A program made the position numbers and the translations under genes. Below the pieces are notes generated by a model that saw only the letters and a list, made by a program, of their open reading frames with translations, was not told the origin of the DNA and did no database searches. This document shows, in pieces, positions 37,095-50,716 of a stretch of 64,000 nucleotides of DNA (position 1 is its first letter; each line of letters opens with the position of its first letter). This DNA is from Tolumonas auensis DSM 9187 (GTDB taxonomy: Bacteria; Pseudomonadota; Gammaproteobacteria; Enterobacterales; Aeromonadaceae), in NCBI RefSeq assembly GCF_000023065.1, contig NC_012691.1, positions 668,501-732,500 on the forward strand, read 5' to 3'.

Positions 37095-38813
37095 TTAGTT
37101 CTTCACAAAATACTCGTCTACAATCGCTTCAACTTCAGCAGCTGTTGCCGCTGCCAGTGCGCGATCTGCCAGTGCTTTCGCATCAGCAAAGCTGGTATTG
37201 CGAACCAGTTGTTTCACGCGTGGGATTGAAATGGCGCTCATAGAGAACTCATCCAGACCCATACCCAGCAACAGAACGGTAGCACGGTCATCACCGGCTA
37301 ACTCACCACACATGCCGGTCCATTTACCTTCAGCATGAGAAGCGTCGATAACCTGTTTGATCAGGTTCAGAACCGCTGGTGACAGTGGGTTATACAGACG
37401 GGAGATCATCTCGTTACCACGGTCAACGGCCAGAGTGTACTGAGTCAGGTCGTTAGTACCGATACTGAAGAAGTCGGCTTCTTTCGCCAGATGACGAGCC
37501 ATTACAGCTGCAGCTGGAGTTTCAACCATGATACCCACTTCGATATTTTCATCGAATGGAATACCTTCAGCACGCAGATCTGCTTTCAGCTCTTCCAGTT
37601 CAGCTTTCAGTGAACGGAACTCTTCAACTGAGATGATCATTGGGAACATGATACGCAGCTTACCGAAAACGGAAGCACGCAGAATCGCGCGTAACTGGGT
37701 GTGCATGATGTCTTTGCGATCGAAGAAGATACGCACTGCACGCCAGCCCAGGAACGGGTTCATTTCTTTAGGGAACTTCATGTAAGGCAGTTCTTTGTCG
37801 CCACCGATATCCATGGTGCGGACAATGATTGGCTTGTCAGGCATGGCTTCAGCCACTTCTTTATAAGCCTGGAACTGTTCCTGCTCGGTAGGCAGAGCAT
37901 CACGATCCATGAAGAGGAATTCGGTACGGTACAGACCAACACCTTCAGCACCATTACGGTGTGCACCATCCATATCTTTCACGGTGCCGATGTTAGAGCA
38001 GACTTCTACCTGATGACCATCGGTAGTAGTCGCAGGCAATTCACGCAGTTTAGCCAGTTCAGCTTTCTCTGCCAGGAATTTAGCCTGTGCATTTTTGGTT
38101 TTGGTAATAACTTCGTCAGTCGGGTTGATATGAACCTGATTGTGGATAGCATCCAGGATCAGGAAATCACCGCTCTGTACTTGTTTGGTAATATCGTTAG
38201 TACCCACAATCGCTGGCAGTTCCAGTGAACGCGCCATGATGGAGGTATGAGAGGTACGGCCGCCGATATCTGTTACGAAACCACGCACGTAGTTCAGGTT
38301 AATCTGAGCTGTCTCTGATGGTGTCAGGTCATTAGCAACCAGGATCACTTCTTCATCGATAGTGCTCAGGTTAATAATTTCCATACCCAGAACGTTTTTA
38401 ATCAGACGATTACCGATATCACGGAAATCGGTAGCACGTTCACGCAGGTATGGGTCATCCAGTTCAGCCATCATAGAAGCATATTGCTCGATAGCCTGGT
38501 GGATAGCACGATCTGCACTAAACAGTTCATCACGGATCAGGGTAAGAATATCCTGTTCGAGTTCTTCGTCCTCGAGCAGCATAATATGGCCTTCGAAAAT
38601 AGCCTCTTTCTCTTCACCGAAAGTCTTGCCAGCCATTTCTTTGATGGCTTCTAATTGTTGTGCAGACTTGGTGCGAGCGTCGTAAAAACGAGCTACTTCG
38701 CTATCAATCTGAGAAGTGTAAATCGGAGCCTGATTGATAACAATGTGTTGTTCTTTCAGCACCAGGGCCTTGGCAAATGCAACGCCAGGCGATGCCAGGA
38801 TACCAGAGATCAT
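37095..38813 (-). CDS. ptsI: PTS enzyme I
   Basis: A 572-residue phosphoenolpyruvate-protein phosphotransferase (E. coli 575). Active His is H189 in [13 protein letters not shown]. The PEP-binding domain has [23 protein letters not shown] and the C-terminal GMCGELAGD. It starts PTS phosphoryl flow to HPr, encoded just upstream. Starting 59 bases after ptsH, it is in the standard operon order. Confidence 0.97.
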   Translation of the reverse strand: MISGILASPGVAFAKALVLKEQHIVINQAPIYTSQIDSEVARFYDARTKSAQQLEAIKEMAGKTFGEEKEAIFEGHIMLLEDEELEQDILTLIRDELFSADRAIHQAIEQYASMMAELDDPYLRERATDFRDIGNRLIKNVLGMEIINLSTIDEEVILVANDLTPSETAQINLNYVRGFVTDIGGRTSHTSIMARSLELPAIVGTNDITKQVQSGDFLILDAIHNQVHINPTDEVITKTKNAQAKFLAEKAELAKLRELPATTTDGHQVEVCSNIGTVKDMDGAHRNGAEGVGLYRTEFLFMDRDALPTEQEQFQAYKEVAEAMPDKPIIVRTMDIGGDKELPYMKFPKEMNPFLGWRAVRIFFDRKDIMHTQLRAILRASVFGKLRIMFPMIISVEEFRSLKAELEELKADLRAEGIPFDENIEVGIMVETPAAAVMARHLAKEADFFSIGTNDLTQYTLAVDRGNEMISRLYNPLSPAVLNLIKQVIDASHAEGKWTGMCGELAGDDRATVLLLGMGLDEFSMSAISIPRVKQLVRNTSFADAKALADRALAAATAAEVEAIVDEYFVKN

Positions 38814-38872
38814 AGCCGTACCTATGTTGTGTTAATAGGGATAAAAAAAGTGCAAAAACAGAAAGAGCCGGA

Positions 38873-39130
38873 TTATTCCAGCTCTGCCATCAGCGCAACC
38901 AGTTTATCTACAGCTTGCTGTTCATCACTGCCTTCAGCGCGGATAGTGATGGAAGTACCTTTGGTCAGACCCAGAGTTTGCAGTTTGAACAAGCTCTTGG
39001 CGCTGGCAGTTTTGCCACCGCTGATCACGGTTACTTCGCTTTGAAATTCTTTAGCTTCTTTAACGAACTGAGCAGCAGGACGTGTGTGCAGGCCGTTTTC
39101 AGCAGTAATCAGTACAGACTTCTCGTACAT
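38873..39130 (-). CDS. ptsH: phosphocarrier protein HPr
   Basis: An 85-residue protein, the same length as E. coli HPr. Phospho-His is H15 in [16 protein letters not shown], and S46 occupies the regulatory-site position, though no HPr kinase is seen here. It ends LMAELE like the enteric protein. The longer open frame to 39184 is not needed. It is the first gene of ptsHI-crr; the 295-base gap behind it holds the promoter and the cysK terminator. Confidence 0.97.
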   Translation of the reverse strand: MYEKSVLITAENGLHTRPAAQFVKEAKEFQSEVTVISGGKTASAKSLFKLQTLGLTKGTSITIRAEGSDEQQAVDKLVALMAELE

Positions 39131-39374
39131 TTGTTCACCCCAAATTAAATAAATCCATATTGTCGAGCCAGCTAAGGATACCATCGACCTGCAGCGGAGA
39201 TAAACGATTTTGCATATTAAAACGTGACTTTTTATGGATTGTTACCGAGTTGTTATTGATAAAATAAAGAGTTGTAGTATGACAACGACTGCTTCGTTAA
39301 CGTAAAAGTTACTATTTCAGGCCTGTGGCGGCAGTAATATGCTGCTATGGGCAAAAGTGAGGTCGAACGGAATG

Positions 39375-39402
39375 AAAAAAGCACGCCGGAGCGTGCTTTT
39401 AA
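39375..39402 (-). terminator. terminator of cysK
   Basis: AAAAGCACGC-CGGA-GCGTGCTTTT lies about 25 bases past the cysK stop. The minus strand continues with a T run. Confidence 0.88.
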
Positions 39403-39425
39403 TGTGAATCAGATTATGTCTGAAC

Positions 39426-40394
39426 TCAGGATTGCAGTTCTTGTTCGGTGAACAGTCCCTGGAACAGCGCTGTCGATAAATATCGTTCGCCGGAGCTTGG
39501 CAAAATAACAACAATCGTCTTATCGGCAAATTCAGGTAACTCCGCCAGACGGTTTGCCGCAACAACTGCAGCACCAGAACTGATACCGGCAAGGATACCT
39601 TCTTCTTCCATCAGACGGCGCGCCATGGCAATCGCATCATCACTGGTCACTTTTTCTACGCGATCCAGCAGTGACAGATCGAGGTTGCCCGGAATGAAGC
39701 CTGCGCCGATACCCTGAATTTTATGCGGGCCAGGCTTGATCTCTTCGCCGGCCAGTTTCTGGCTGATTACCGGTGATTCAGCAGGTTCTACAGCCACGCT
39801 GGTGATCTGTTTACCCTGTGTTTTCTTGATATACCGGGAGATACCAGTAATCGTACCGCCAGTACCCACACCGGCCACAACCACATCAACCTGACCGTCA
39901 GTGTCATTCCAGATTTCAGGGCCTGTCGTTTTTTCGTGAATTTCCGGGTTGGCCGGGTTTTCAAACTGTTGCAGCAGAACGTATTTTTCCGGATCGGAAT
40001 TAACCAGTTCTTCTGCTTTGGCAATTGCGCCCTTCATGCCCAGCGGGCCTTCAGTCAGCACCAGATTTGCACCCAGCGCTTTCAGCAGTTTGCGACGCTC
40101 AATACTCATGGTTGCAGGCATAGTCAAAGTAATGCCATAACCGCGGGAAGCAGCTACAAATGCCAGCGCAATACCGGTGTTACCGCTGGTTGGTTCGATA
40201 ATTTCTTTACCTGGTTTCAGAATGCCTTTTTTCTCGGCATCCCAAATCAAATTTGCGCCGATACGGCATTTTACGCTGAAGCTGGGATTACGGCTTTCAA
40301 CTTTAGCTAATACGTTGCCTTTACTTACGCGGTTCAGGCGAACCAGAGGGGTGTTACCAATGGTCAGTGAGTTATCTGCATAGATTTTGCTCAT
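39426..40394 (-). CDS. cysK: cysteine synthase A
   Basis: A 322-residue PLP enzyme (O-acetylserine sulfhydrylase A) that makes cysteine from O-acetylserine and sulfide. The cofactor lysine is K42 in [27 protein letters not shown] is the substrate loop and GTGGTITG the phosphate loop. AGGAG precedes the ATG at 40394; the longer open frame to 40547 reads through the promoter. The position beside ptsH and near cysZ matches the E. coli cysZ-cysK-ptsHI-crr cluster. Confidence 0.97.
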   Translation of the reverse strand: MSKIYADNSLTIGNTPLVRLNRVSKGNVLAKVESRNPSFSVKCRIGANLIWDAEKKGILKPGKEIIEPTSGNTGIALAFVAASRGYGITLTMPATMSIERRKLLKALGANLVLTEGPLGMKGAIAKAEELVNSDPEKYVLLQQFENPANPEIHEKTTGPEIWNDTDGQVDVVVAGVGTGGTITGISRYIKKTQGKQITSVAVEPAESPVISQKLAGEEIKPGPHKIQGIGAGFIPGNLDLSLLDRVEKVTSDDAIAMARRLMEEEGILAGISSGAAVVAANRLAELPEFADKTIVVILPSSGERYLSTALFQGLFTEQELQS

Positions 40395-40464
40395 GTTCGC
40401 TCCTGCGGGGTAGGTCTTTGTTGGATGTAGGTTAATCTTAAATGTCAGGATAGGAAATGCCGTT

Positions 40465-40489
40465 TTGTTATAACCATATGTAATAACAA
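40465..40489. promoter_or_regulatory. dyad upstream of cysK, possible CysB site
   Basis: TTGTTAT and ATAACAA flank an 11-base AT-rich spacer about 71 bases before the cysK start and in the region divergent to the L,D-transpeptidase gene. CysB sites near cysteine genes are AT-rich half-sites near -35, which this resembles. The match is loose. Confidence 0.3.
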
Positions 40490-40647
40490 GATATAGCCCA
40501 TTTAGTGATAAATGAGATTTATCTACTGTTAAAAATAATCCGAACATGCCGAATGGTTTTAGGCATAATTAACGTAATCAGAACAATAAGATTATTACTT
40601 ACCCTTGTAATTTTGCAGATGTGAATGCAGGGATGGGGAGGAAGTAG

Positions 40648-42192
40648 ATGCGTGGCAAATTTATGCCGACAGCTGTAATGCTTCTGCTGGCATGGAACAG
40701 TAATTGTTTCGCCGTCAATACCGGGCACAGCGCTATATCATCAGCATCGGGTTATGACGTGAAAACTGTATTGCCGTTACCATCTGTCACCGTACGGTCG
40801 GAATTGACCCAGCAACTGATGGAAATCGCAATGACAGGTATCCATCCGGTTTTTGCTGATACCTGGCTGCAACTGAGTAACGAACCGGAGCTGGCTCAGG
40901 ATCCGGAAACTTACTACCGGATTTATAGCTTATTACAGCAGTTCCGCCGTGAATGGCATGCTCTGGACTGGGACTCGCGTGAGCGTTTTCATCTGAAAAG
41001 TTTCAACCCTTCCACGTCTGCAACAGGCCGTCATGCTTATGATGAACTGTTACAGCGCACTGATCCTGATAGCGCGATCAATAAATTACGTCCGCAGACA
41101 GAAAACTATCTGACGAATCGCCGCGTGTTGCTTTCTCTGCTCAGCGAGTCCAGAAAGGCACCATGGCCTGCATTACCGGCATTAAAAGTCAGGCCTGGGG
41201 ATAGTCATGACGCGTTGCCGGTCATCCGTAATATTTTATTGCGTAGCGGCGATTTACAAGCGAATACACTGACTCCGCAGCAGATGCAGTTGACAACGTA
41301 TGATGTGCAAACAGTTCAGGCTGTTGAACATTTTCAGCAGCGGCACGGACTTGATGCAGACGGTGTTATTGGGCGCCGGACCTTGAACTGGCTGCGTCTG
41401 CCGCCTCAGGTGCGGGCTGTGATTCTCGCTCGTAGTATTTTGCGCAGTGATCTGCCACAGAATATGTCTTCCCGACGTTACGTACTGGTCAATATTCCTG
41501 AGTTTCGTCTGCGGGTGCTGGATAAAAAGCAGGAGATTTTCTCCAGCCGGGTCATAGTCGGGCAGATAAAACGTCAGACACCCATTTTATCCAGTGAAAT
41601 ATCGAGCATCGTTGTTAATCCTGCCTGGCATGTACCAGCCAGTATCCTGCAGAAGGATTTGGTGCCTAAACTGGCGAAAGACAAACACTTTCTGGATAAA
41701 GGACAGTTTGAACTGGTGGATTCACAAGGCATAACTGTTGATCCGGCTGCCATGGTGTGGGACGGAACGGAAGAGAATTTTCCTTATCAGCTGCGTCAGA
41801 AACCGGGTGATCACAATGCTCTGGGCCGGTATAAGTTTTATTTGCCGAATAACGATGCCATTTATTTACACTCAACCTCATCGCCAGGCTATTTTAAACG
41901 TGATTTAAGAGCGCTGAGTTCAGGCTGCGTACGGGTCGAGGAGGCGGATGATTTTGCCCGTCTGCTGTTAAAAGATTCAAAATGGAACATTAATAAGCTG
42001 GATCAGATGCTTAAAGAGGATACAACCAAATGGCTGTCAATGACGGATCCTGTACCGGTATATACCGTCTATTGGCGCAGTTGGGTGGATAAACAGGGCC
42101 AGCTACAGTTCCGTGATGACATCTATCAGTTTGAGGATGATGCCAGAATGGCAAACACGGCTGTGATAAACAGTCTGGTTGGTCACAGTTAA
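40648..42192 (+). CDS. L,D-transpeptidase (YcbB/LdtD-like)
   Basis: A 514-residue exported protein with a signal peptide (about 22 residues, ending SNCFA). The middle has a peptidoglycan-binding repeat (AVEHFQQRHGLDADGVIGRRTLNWL). The YkuD catalytic domain carries H-x14-S-x-GCVR, with the nucleophile C427 in LSSGCVRVEE. Enzymes of this layout form 3-3 crosslinks between peptidoglycan stem peptides. It is shorter than E. coli LdtD (615 residues) but has the same order of domains. It sits between cysK and cysZ, a position not occupied in E. coli. Confidence 0.88.
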   Translation: MRGKFMPTAVMLLLAWNSNCFAVNTGHSAISSASGYDVKTVLPLPSVTVRSELTQQLMEIAMTGIHPVFADTWLQLSNEPELAQDPETYYRIYSLLQQFRREWHALDWDSRERFHLKSFNPSTSATGRHAYDELLQRTDPDSAINKLRPQTENYLTNRRVLLSLLSESRKAPWPALPALKVRPGDSHDALPVIRNILLRSGDLQANTLTPQQMQLTTYDVQTVQAVEHFQQRHGLDADGVIGRRTLNWLRLPPQVRAVILARSILRSDLPQNMSSRRYVLVNIPEFRLRVLDKKQEIFSSRVIVGQIKRQTPILSSEISSIVVNPAWHVPASILQKDLVPKLAKDKHFLDKGQFELVDSQGITVDPAAMVWDGTEENFPYQLRQKPGDHNALGRYKFYLPNNDAIYLHSTSSPGYFKRDLRALSSGCVRVEEADDFARLLLKDSKWNINKLDQMLKEDTTKWLSMTDPVPVYTVYWRSWVDKQGQLQFRDDIYQFEDDARMANTAVINSLVGHS

Positions 42193-42210
42193 AGATTGTC
42201 CGATACAATA

Positions 42211-42240
42211 AAAACGGGGGACCAGATGTCCCCCGTTTTT
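42211..42240. terminator. bidirectional terminator between ldt and cysZ
   Basis: AAAACGGGGGA/TCCCCCGTTTTT with a six-base loop serves both convergent genes. Confidence 0.9.
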
Positions 42241-42256
42241 ATTGTGTCTTCCGTAT

Positions 42257-42991
42257 TTATTGTGCTTTTTGATCGTCAACCCACATGGCGGTACTGGCAC
42301 AAATAGCCATTGGCATCAGGAATAAATTCAGCAGCGGAATAGAACCCAGCAACATGACCAGTCCTCCGAACGAGAGATGCCGCCAGCGGTGCCGGGTGAG
42401 TTGCCGGCGCATATCAGGAAAGGCAACCTGATGGTTATCGTATGGGTAGTCGCAGTACTGAATGGCCATCATCCAGGCTGAAAACAGCAGCCATATCCAC
42501 GGCGCCAAAAACTGACCGGCAACCGGAATAAAAAACAGAATGGCACAAAGCAGCATGCGGGGAAGCCAGTATTTGAGTTTCTGCCATTCCCGGCGAAATG
42601 CATGATGAATCTCTTGCCACAAGGGGCGTTCATCAACCCGGTGGAGATCAGAGACCAGATACTGTTCTACGCGGGAGGCCAGCATGCCGTTAAAAGGGGC
42701 CGCTAGCCAGTTAGTCACCATGCCGAATATAAAGCTGAACGTGAATAAAATAATTAATACTGCAAGTGGCCAGAGCAGAAATGTAAGCCAGTCTAGCCAG
42801 TCAGGCAGCCAGGCGGTTAAGGCATTCATTGCGATATCAAAACGCTGAAATAACAGATAAAAGCCGATAGAAAAAAGTAATATATTGATTAATAAAGGAA
42901 ACCATACATAACGTCGTATTCCGGGCTGGGTCATCAGGTGCAATCCCCGAAGCAGATACCCGAAAGCACTAAGAGGTTGAATATTTACCAT
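42257..42991 (-). CDS. cysZ: sulfate transporter CysZ
   Basis: A 244-residue inner-membrane protein (E. coli 253) that brings sulfate in for cysteine synthesis. It has hydrophobic segments near residues 30-50, 68-95, 145-180 and 205-235. Conserved pieces include SAFGYLLRGLHLMTQPGIRR, NWLAAPFNGMLASRVEQYL and the short QYCDYPYDNHQ. It lies near cysK and is divergent from zipA, as in E. coli. Confidence 0.93.
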   Translation of the reverse strand: MVNIQPLSAFGYLLRGLHLMTQPGIRRYVWFPLLINILLFSIGFYLLFQRFDIAMNALTAWLPDWLDWLTFLLWPLAVLIILFTFSFIFGMVTNWLAAPFNGMLASRVEQYLVSDLHRVDERPLWQEIHHAFRREWQKLKYWLPRMLLCAILFFIPVAGQFLAPWIWLLFSAWMMAIQYCDYPYDNHQVAFPDMRRQLTRHRWRHLSFGGLVMLLGSIPLLNLFLMPMAICASTAMWVDDQKAQ

Positions 42992-43363
42992 TATTATTTT
43001 CCCTGCGGTGATACTGATTGCGACTATTACAGATAGCCTGTTACTTTGGTAGAGTCAGAGATAACAGATTTTATTGAAATACGCGATTATCTGTGAATAA
43101 GCGTTGTCAGCCAGCATCGCAAAACGGATAATGTGAATCAGGAACAAGTACTTATCGTTTATGACAACTGGGTTATAATTGAACAGGTCGGAGAAAGCAG
43201 CTCAATCTGTCTTAGATCGATTTTTCAGGATTGATTGACATGGTTTCTTATCAGTGTGTTTGACACCATGGTGCGTTTACCGGGCTGCGGGACATTGCAG
43301 TTGCGGGCACCGGCACTGATAAAGGGAAGTTCGACAACCAATTACATAATAGAGCAACGACAA
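42992..43363. other. divergent intergenic region cysZ/zipA
   Basis: A 372-base noncoding gap. It contains TATAAT at 43174-43179 with a possible weak -35 TTATCG 16 bases before it, and an isolated TTGACA at 43235-43240, both on the plus strand toward zipA. No other structure is evident. Confidence 0.4.
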
Positions 43364-44146
43364 ATGCAGGATTTGCGAATAGTACTGGTTATTGTGGGTG
43401 CACTGGCAATTGCGGCACTGGTGCTTCATGGCTTGTGGACAAATCAACGTAACAAACGGGCGCAACAAAAAAATACAGCCCCGAAAGCAGTAGCAGCAAA
43501 ACGGAGCTCTGAATCCCGGGATGTCGATGGATTTGATGCTGATGGCATCGGCAAGGTCCGGGTTGTACCCCGTAATGGTTCTCCGGTGCGGGATAATGAT
43601 CCCGTTATATCTTCTGTACCGCAATTCTCTGCCGGTGATGAAGATGACGTATTGCCGGGACAAGATGCGATATCAGCCGAATCACAGCAGGAACCATTTG
43701 AAGAAGCACAGCAGGAATCATTCAGAGGGGATTGGAAAGATGTGTATGTCATCAATATCTCTGCCCGTGAAGGTTCCTATATTTATGGCCGTGATTTAAA
43801 ACACGCGTTGCGTATTCTGGGTTTCCGTTTTGGTGAGATGGATATTTATCACCGTCATCTGGAAATGGATGGGCAGGGCGAAGTGTTGTTCAGTCTGATC
43901 AATATGGTTAAACCCGGCACGTTTGAGCCAAGCCAAATGGATCGGATGATGACGCCGGGTGTTTCTCTGTTTATGCAATTACCTGGCATCGGCCGTGGTC
44001 TGGCGCATTTTGATCTGATGCTGAAAGCGGCTGATAAGCTAGCCAGTGAAGTTGACGGCATTCTGCTGGATACTTCTCATCAGCCACTGAGCGAATATTA
44101 TCTGACACAGTGCCGTGATGAGCTGAAAGCTTACGATCATCAATAA
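43364..44146 (+). CDS. zipA: cell division protein ZipA
   Basis: A 260-residue inner-membrane protein that anchors FtsZ at the division site. The N-terminal helix [20 protein letters not shown] is followed by a basic region (RNKRAQQ) and a charged linker. The C-terminal FtsZ-binding domain includes [27 protein letters not shown] and the [13 protein letters not shown] strand. At 260 residues it is shorter than E. coli ZipA (328) because the Pro/Gln-rich linker is missing and replaced by a short acidic one. The start at 43364 is supported by the family N-terminus, but its ribosome-binding site is weak. ligA follows. Confidence 0.92.
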
Positions 44147-44151
44147 GATAA

Positions 44152-46296
<2,145 letters not shown>

Positions 46297-46726
46297 TTGA
46301 GAGAGCGGATATGCCGTTTGTTCTAACGACAAACGGCGTTTGCTGAATTCAAACTTGTTCGCAGATCAGAAAGAACGAACGGTGGCGGTGTAATGTCTTC
46401 CGGTGCCGGGCAATACGGGCTACGAGACGTCTAACGCCGCTGTGCAGTCTTGGAGTTTTACGTAAACGAATTCTTCGTCTGGTTAACATAGGGCTTCCCC
46501 CTCTTTCATTGTTGTCTTGTTGTTATTTGATTAGTGATAACACATCCAATATGTGAATGAAAAGAGAAAAGCGCAGCTTGTTACATCGTTTAAGTGGCGA
46601 TCTGACATTTAATCGTGTTGTTCCGTGACAGAACGCTGCTTTTCGGTCGACAGAAACCCACCCGCCTTCCTATAATACGCCAACTGCAATTTCCCCCCTC
46701 TATTACTTAGTGAGAGAACTGGCAAC
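46297..46726 (+). other. 430-base intergenic region ligA/purL
   Basis: No gene is visible. It begins with an inverted repeat GCCGTTTGT/ACAAACGGC (46313-46337) just after ligA that may act as a weak terminator. A folded segment (46385-46442) contains ATGTCT pairing with AGACGT around a GC-rich core, and outer GGCG/CGCC. The purL promoter is near the right end. Confidence 0.45.
46647..46676 (+). promoter_or_regulatory. purL promoter
   Basis: TCGACA at 46647-46652 and TATAAT at 46671-46676, spaced 18 bases, are a near-consensus sigma-70 promoter. Its start point would be about 45 bases ahead of purL. No clear PurR box was found. Confidence 0.6.
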
Positions 46727-49700
46727 ATGGAAATCTTACGAGGTGCGCCTGCGCTATCCGAGTTTCGTATCAGCAAATTGAAGGATGCATTTGCTGAAAA
46801 ATCCTTACCTGTGCATGATGTTTATGCTGAATATATGCACTTTGCCGATGTCTCGGCCCCCCTTGCGGAGGCGGAACGGGTAATACTGGAAAAATTGTTA
46901 ACGTATGGTCCGACCATCGCGGAACACACACCAACAGGTTTGTTAGTTCTGGTTACTCCCCGCCCTGGCACCATCTCCCCCTGGTCATCCAAAGCAACAA
47001 ACATTGCGCATAACTGCGGTCTGAAGCAAATCAACCGTCTGGAACGTGGTATCGCCTACTATGTTACTGCGGATGCATTGACTGCAGAACAGCAAAAAAC
47101 TATCGCTGCGCTGTTGCATGACCGGATGATGGAAACTGTGTTTGCCGAGCTGGATGCGGCAACTGCACTGTTTGCACATCATGAACCTCGTCAGCTGACT
47201 ACGGTTGATGTACTGACTGGTGGCCGTGATGCGTTGGTGAAAGCCAACATTGAGCTGGGTCTGGCACTGGCAGAAGATGAAATTGACTATCTGCTGGAAA
47301 GCTTCAAAAAACTTGGTCGTAACCCGAACGATATCGAGTTGTATATGTTCGCGCAGGCTAACTCTGAGCACTGCCGTCATAAGATTTTTAATGCCGACTG
47401 GACCATCGACGGTGAGAAGCAAAATAAATCACTGTTCAAGATGATCAAAAATACCTTCGAACAACATGGCGATTACGTGCTGTCTGCTTATAAAGACAAC
47501 GCGGCTGTGATGGAAGGTAGCGAAGCGGGTCGTTTCTTCCCGAGCCCGGAAACCGGCGAATATCAATATCATCAGGAACCGATCCACATCCTGATGAAAG
47601 TGGAAACGCATAACCATCCAACCGCGATTTCTCCGTTCCCGGGTGCTGCTACCGGTTCCGGTGGTGAAATCCGTGATGAAGGCGCAACCGGTCGTGGTTC
47701 CAAGCCAAAAGCAGGTCTGAGTGGTTTCACTGTTTCTAACCTGCAGATCCCGGGTCATCATCAGCCGTGGGAAACGGATTTCGGCAAGCCAAGCCGTATC
47801 GTCAGCGCACTGGACATCATGCTTGATGGTCCACTGGGCAGTGCCGCTTTCAATAACGAATTCGGTCGTCCGAATATTCTGGGTTACTTCCGTACCTATG
47901 AAGAAAAAGTGCCAAGCCATAACGGAGAAGAGATCCGTGGCTATCACAAGCCAATCATGCTGGCGGGTGGTTTAGGCAACATTCGTGGCGAGCACGTGCA
48001 GAAAGGCGAAATTTCTGTTGGTGCGAAACTGGTAGTACTGGGCGGCCCGGCGATGAACATCGGTCTGGGTGGCGGTGCTGCGTCCTCGATGACTTCCGGT
48101 CAATCTGCTGAAGATCTGGATTTTGCTTCTGTACAACGTGAAAACCCTGAAATGGAACGCCGTTGTCAGGAAGTGATCGATCGTTGCTGGCAGATGGGTG
48201 AACACAACCCAATCCTGTTTATCCACGACGTGGGTGCAGGTGGTCTGTCGAATGCGATGCCTGAACTGGTGAATGACGGTGGCCGTGGCGGTAACTTCTC
48301 GCTGCGCGCGATCCCGAATGATGAACCGGGCATGACGCCACTGGAGATCTGGTGTAACGAATCGCAGGAACGTTATGTTCTGGCTGTGGCTGCTGATCAG
48401 CTGCCGCTGTTTGAAGAGTTGTGCCGTCGTGAACGTGCTCAGTATGCCGTGATTGGTGAAGCAACCGAAGCACCGCATCTGACGTTGCATGACAGCCATT
48501 TCGACAACAATCCGATTGATATGCCACTGGATGTATTGCTGGGTAAAGCACCTAAAATGCATCGTGATGTGACGACTCAGCAGGCACAGGGTAAAGCGCT
48601 GGATCTTTCCGGCGTGACGGTACAGGATGCGGCTGAACGTATTCTGCGCCTGCCGACAGTGGCGGAAAAAACTTTCCTGATCACCATTGGTGACCGTACC
48701 GTAACCGGTCTGGTAACCCGTGATCAGATGGTTGGCCCTTGGCAGATCCCGGTAGCGGATTGTGCGGTGACTGCCGCTTCTTACGACACCTATGCCGGTG
48801 AAGCGATGTCAATGGGTGAACGTTCTCCGCTGGCGTTGCTGGACCATGCCGCTTCTGGCCGTATGGCGGTTGCTGAGTCACTGACCAACATTGCCTCTGC
48901 ACAAATTGGTGAACTGAAACGCGTCAAGCTGTCCGCTAACTGGATGGCTGCAGCAGGTCACCCAGGTGAAGATGCCGGTTTGTATGCCGCCGTGAAAGCG
49001 GTGGGCGAAGAACTGTGTCCTGAGCTGGAGCTGACTGTACCGGTCGGTAAAGACTCTATGTCGATGAAGACCCGCTGGCAGCAGGGTAATGAGCAGAGAG
49101 AGGTCATTGCACCGCTGTCGCTGATCATTACTGCCTTTGCCCGTGTGGATGACGTACGTAATACCGTGACCCCACAGCTGCGCACTGACAAAGGTGAAAC
49201 CGACCTGATCTTTATCGATCTGGGTAACGGTAAGAACCGTCTGGGTGCTTCCTGTCTGGCTCAGGTTTACAAGCAACTGGGTGACAAAGCGCCGGATGTG
49301 GATTGTCCTGCTCAGCTGAAAGGCTTCTTCAATGCGATGCAGGCACTGGTTGCTGAACGCAAGCTGCTGGCTTACCACGACCGTTCTGACGGTGGTCTGT
49401 TTGTGACTCTGGCTGAAATGGCGTTTACCGGTAAAACCGGTATCAGCGTACAACTGGATCAGTTGGCTTCTGATGATTTGGCTGTGCTGTTTAACGAAGA
49501 GCTGGGTGCTGTCATTCAGGTTACCCGTGCAGACAAAGAAGCCGTGCTGAATACGCTGGCGGGTCATGGTCTGGCGGCAAACTCTTTCGTGATCGGTACG
49601 CTGAACCAGAAAGACACACTGTGCTTTGTCCGTAATGATCACATCGTGATGTCTGAACCGCGTGTTCACTTCCGTAAGATCTGGGCGGAAACCACGCATC

Positions 49701-50617
49701 TGATGCAACGTATGCGTGATAACCCAGCCTGTGCTGACACTGAACATCAGGCGAAACTGGATGTGAATGATCCGGGTCTGAACGTGAAACTGACTTTCGA
49801 TCTGAATCAGGATGTGGCTGCACCGTTTATCGCGAAACGTGCTTATCCGAAAGTAGCTATTCTGCGTGAGCAGGGTGTGAACTCGCAAAGCGAAATGGCG
49901 GCGGCATTTGACCGTGCCGGTTTCAGTGCGATTGACGTGCACATGAGTGACATTCTGGAAGGTCGTCTTGATCTGGCTGAATTCCAGGGTCTGGCTGCCT
50001 GTGGTGGTTTCTCTTACGGTGACGTACTGGGTGCTGGTGAAGGCTGGGCGAAGTCTGTCCTGTTCAACAGCCGTGCACGTGATGCGTTCCAGAGCTTCTT
50101 CCATCGCAATGACACCTTTGCACTGGGGATCTGTAACGGTTGCCAGATGATGTCTAACCTGCATGATCTGATCCCGGGCGCTGAGCTGTGGCCTCGTTTT
50201 GTACGTAACGAATCCGAACGTTTTGAAGCGCGTTTCAGTCTGGTGGAAGTTCAGCCTTCACCTTCGGTATTCTTCCAGGGTATGGCCGGTTCACGTATGC
50301 CGATCGCGGTTTCTCATGGCGAAGGCCGTGTTGAACTGCGCGATGCGGATCACCTGTCTGCATTGCAGAACAGTGGTACTGTTGCGGTGAAGTTTGTCGA
50401 TCACTACGGTGTGCCGACTGAACGTTATCCGCTGAACCCGAACGGTTCACCTGCGGGTATTACTGGTCTGACCACGACAGATGGCCGCGTGACGATCATG
50501 ATGCCGCATCCGGAGCGTGTAATGCGTACCGTTGCGAACTCATGGCATCCAGACGAATGGGGTGAAAACAGCCCATGGTTACGTATGTTCCGTAACGCAC
50601 GTGTGTTTATCGGGTAA
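46727..50617 (+). CDS. purL: phosphoribosylformylglycinamidine synthase
   Basis: A 1296-residue single-chain FGAM synthase (E. coli 1295), the fourth step of purine synthesis, using glutamine and ATP. The large PurL region carries [26 protein letters not shown] and [10 protein letters not shown]. The C-terminal class I glutaminase has nucleophile Cys in GICNGCQMM, with the His-Glu pair in PHPERVMR. All domains are on one chain, as usual for gammaproteobacteria. It is monocistronic between its own promoter and terminator. Confidence 0.97.
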   Translation: MEILRGAPALSEFRISKLKDAFAEKSLPVHDVYAEYMHFADVSAPLAEAERVILEKLLTYGPTIAEHTPTGLLVLVTPRPGTISPWSSKATNIAHNCGLKQINRLERGIAYYVTADALTAEQQKTIAALLHDRMMETVFAELDAATALFAHHEPRQLTTVDVLTGGRDALVKANIELGLALAEDEIDYLLESFKKLGRNPNDIELYMFAQANSEHCRHKIFNADWTIDGEKQNKSLFKMIKNTFEQHGDYVLSAYKDNAAVMEGSEAGRFFPSPETGEYQYHQEPIHILMKVETHNHPTAISPFPGAATGSGGEIRDEGATGRGSKPKAGLSGFTVSNLQIPGHHQPWETDFGKPSRIVSALDIMLDGPLGSAAFNNEFGRPNILGYFRTYEEKVPSHNGEEIRGYHKPIMLAGGLGNIRGEHVQKGEISVGAKLVVLGGPAMNIGLGGGAASSMTSGQSAEDLDFASVQRENPEMERRCQEVIDRCWQMGEHNPILFIHDVGAGGLSNAMPELVNDGGRGGNFSLRAIPNDEPGMTPLEIWCNESQERYVLAVAADQLPLFEELCRRERAQYAVIGEATEAPHLTLHDSHFDNNPIDMPLDVLLGKAPKMHRDVTTQQAQGKALDLSGVTVQDAAERILRLPTVAEKTFLITIGDRTVTGLVTRDQMVGPWQIPVADCAVTAASYDTYAGEAMSMGERSPLALLDHAASGRMAVAESLTNIASAQIGELKRVKLSANWMAAAGHPGEDAGLYAAVKAVGEELCPELELTVPVGKDSMSMKTRWQQGNEQREVIAPLSLIITAFARVDDVRNTVTPQLRTDKGETDLIFIDLGNGKNRLGASCLAQVYKQLGDKAPDVDCPAQLKGFFNAMQALVAERKLLAYHDRSDGGLFVTLAEMAFTGKTGISVQLDQLASDDLAVLFNEELGAVIQVTRADKEAVLNTLAGHGLAANSFVIGTLNQKDTLCFVRNDHIVMSEPRVHFRKIWAETTHLMQRMRDNPACADTEHQAKLDVNDPGLNVKLTFDLNQDVAAPFIAKRAYPKVAILREQGVNSQSEMAAAFDRAGFSAIDVHMSDILEGRLDLAEFQGLAACGGFSYGDVLGAGEGWAKSVLFNSRARDAFQSFFHRNDTFALGICNGCQMMSNLHDLIPGAELWPRFVRNESERFEARFSLVEVQPSPSVFFQGMAGSRMPIAVSHGEGRVELRDADHLSALQNSGTVAVKFVDHYGVPTERYPLNPNGSPAGITGLTTTDGRVTIMMPHPERVMRTVANSWHPDEWGENSPWLRMFRNARVFIG

Positions 50618-50636
50618 TCCGTATATCCACGCCAGG

Positions 50637-50668
50637 AAAAAGCCGCTCTTTTGGAGCGGCTTTTTTTT
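50637..50668 (+). terminator. terminator of purL
   Basis: AAAAGCCGCTC-TTTTG-GAGCGGCTTTTTTTT lies 20 bases past the purL stop. Confidence 0.92.
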
Positions 50669-50716
50669 CGTTTGAAAATCACCGCCTGAGAAGGGAGGCA
50701 GTGATCGTTTTTATCA

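Noticed and set aside
46425-46485. Integron attC-like pieces GTCTAAC and GTTAACA
   Set aside because: The 3' piece does not fit GTTRRRY, there is no palindromic attC structure, and no integrase or cassette array is nearby.
48878-50164. 428-residue open frame on the minus strand inside purL
   Set aside because: It is fully antisense to the conserved PurL coding sequence and its product is low-complexity, without domains; a frame shadow.
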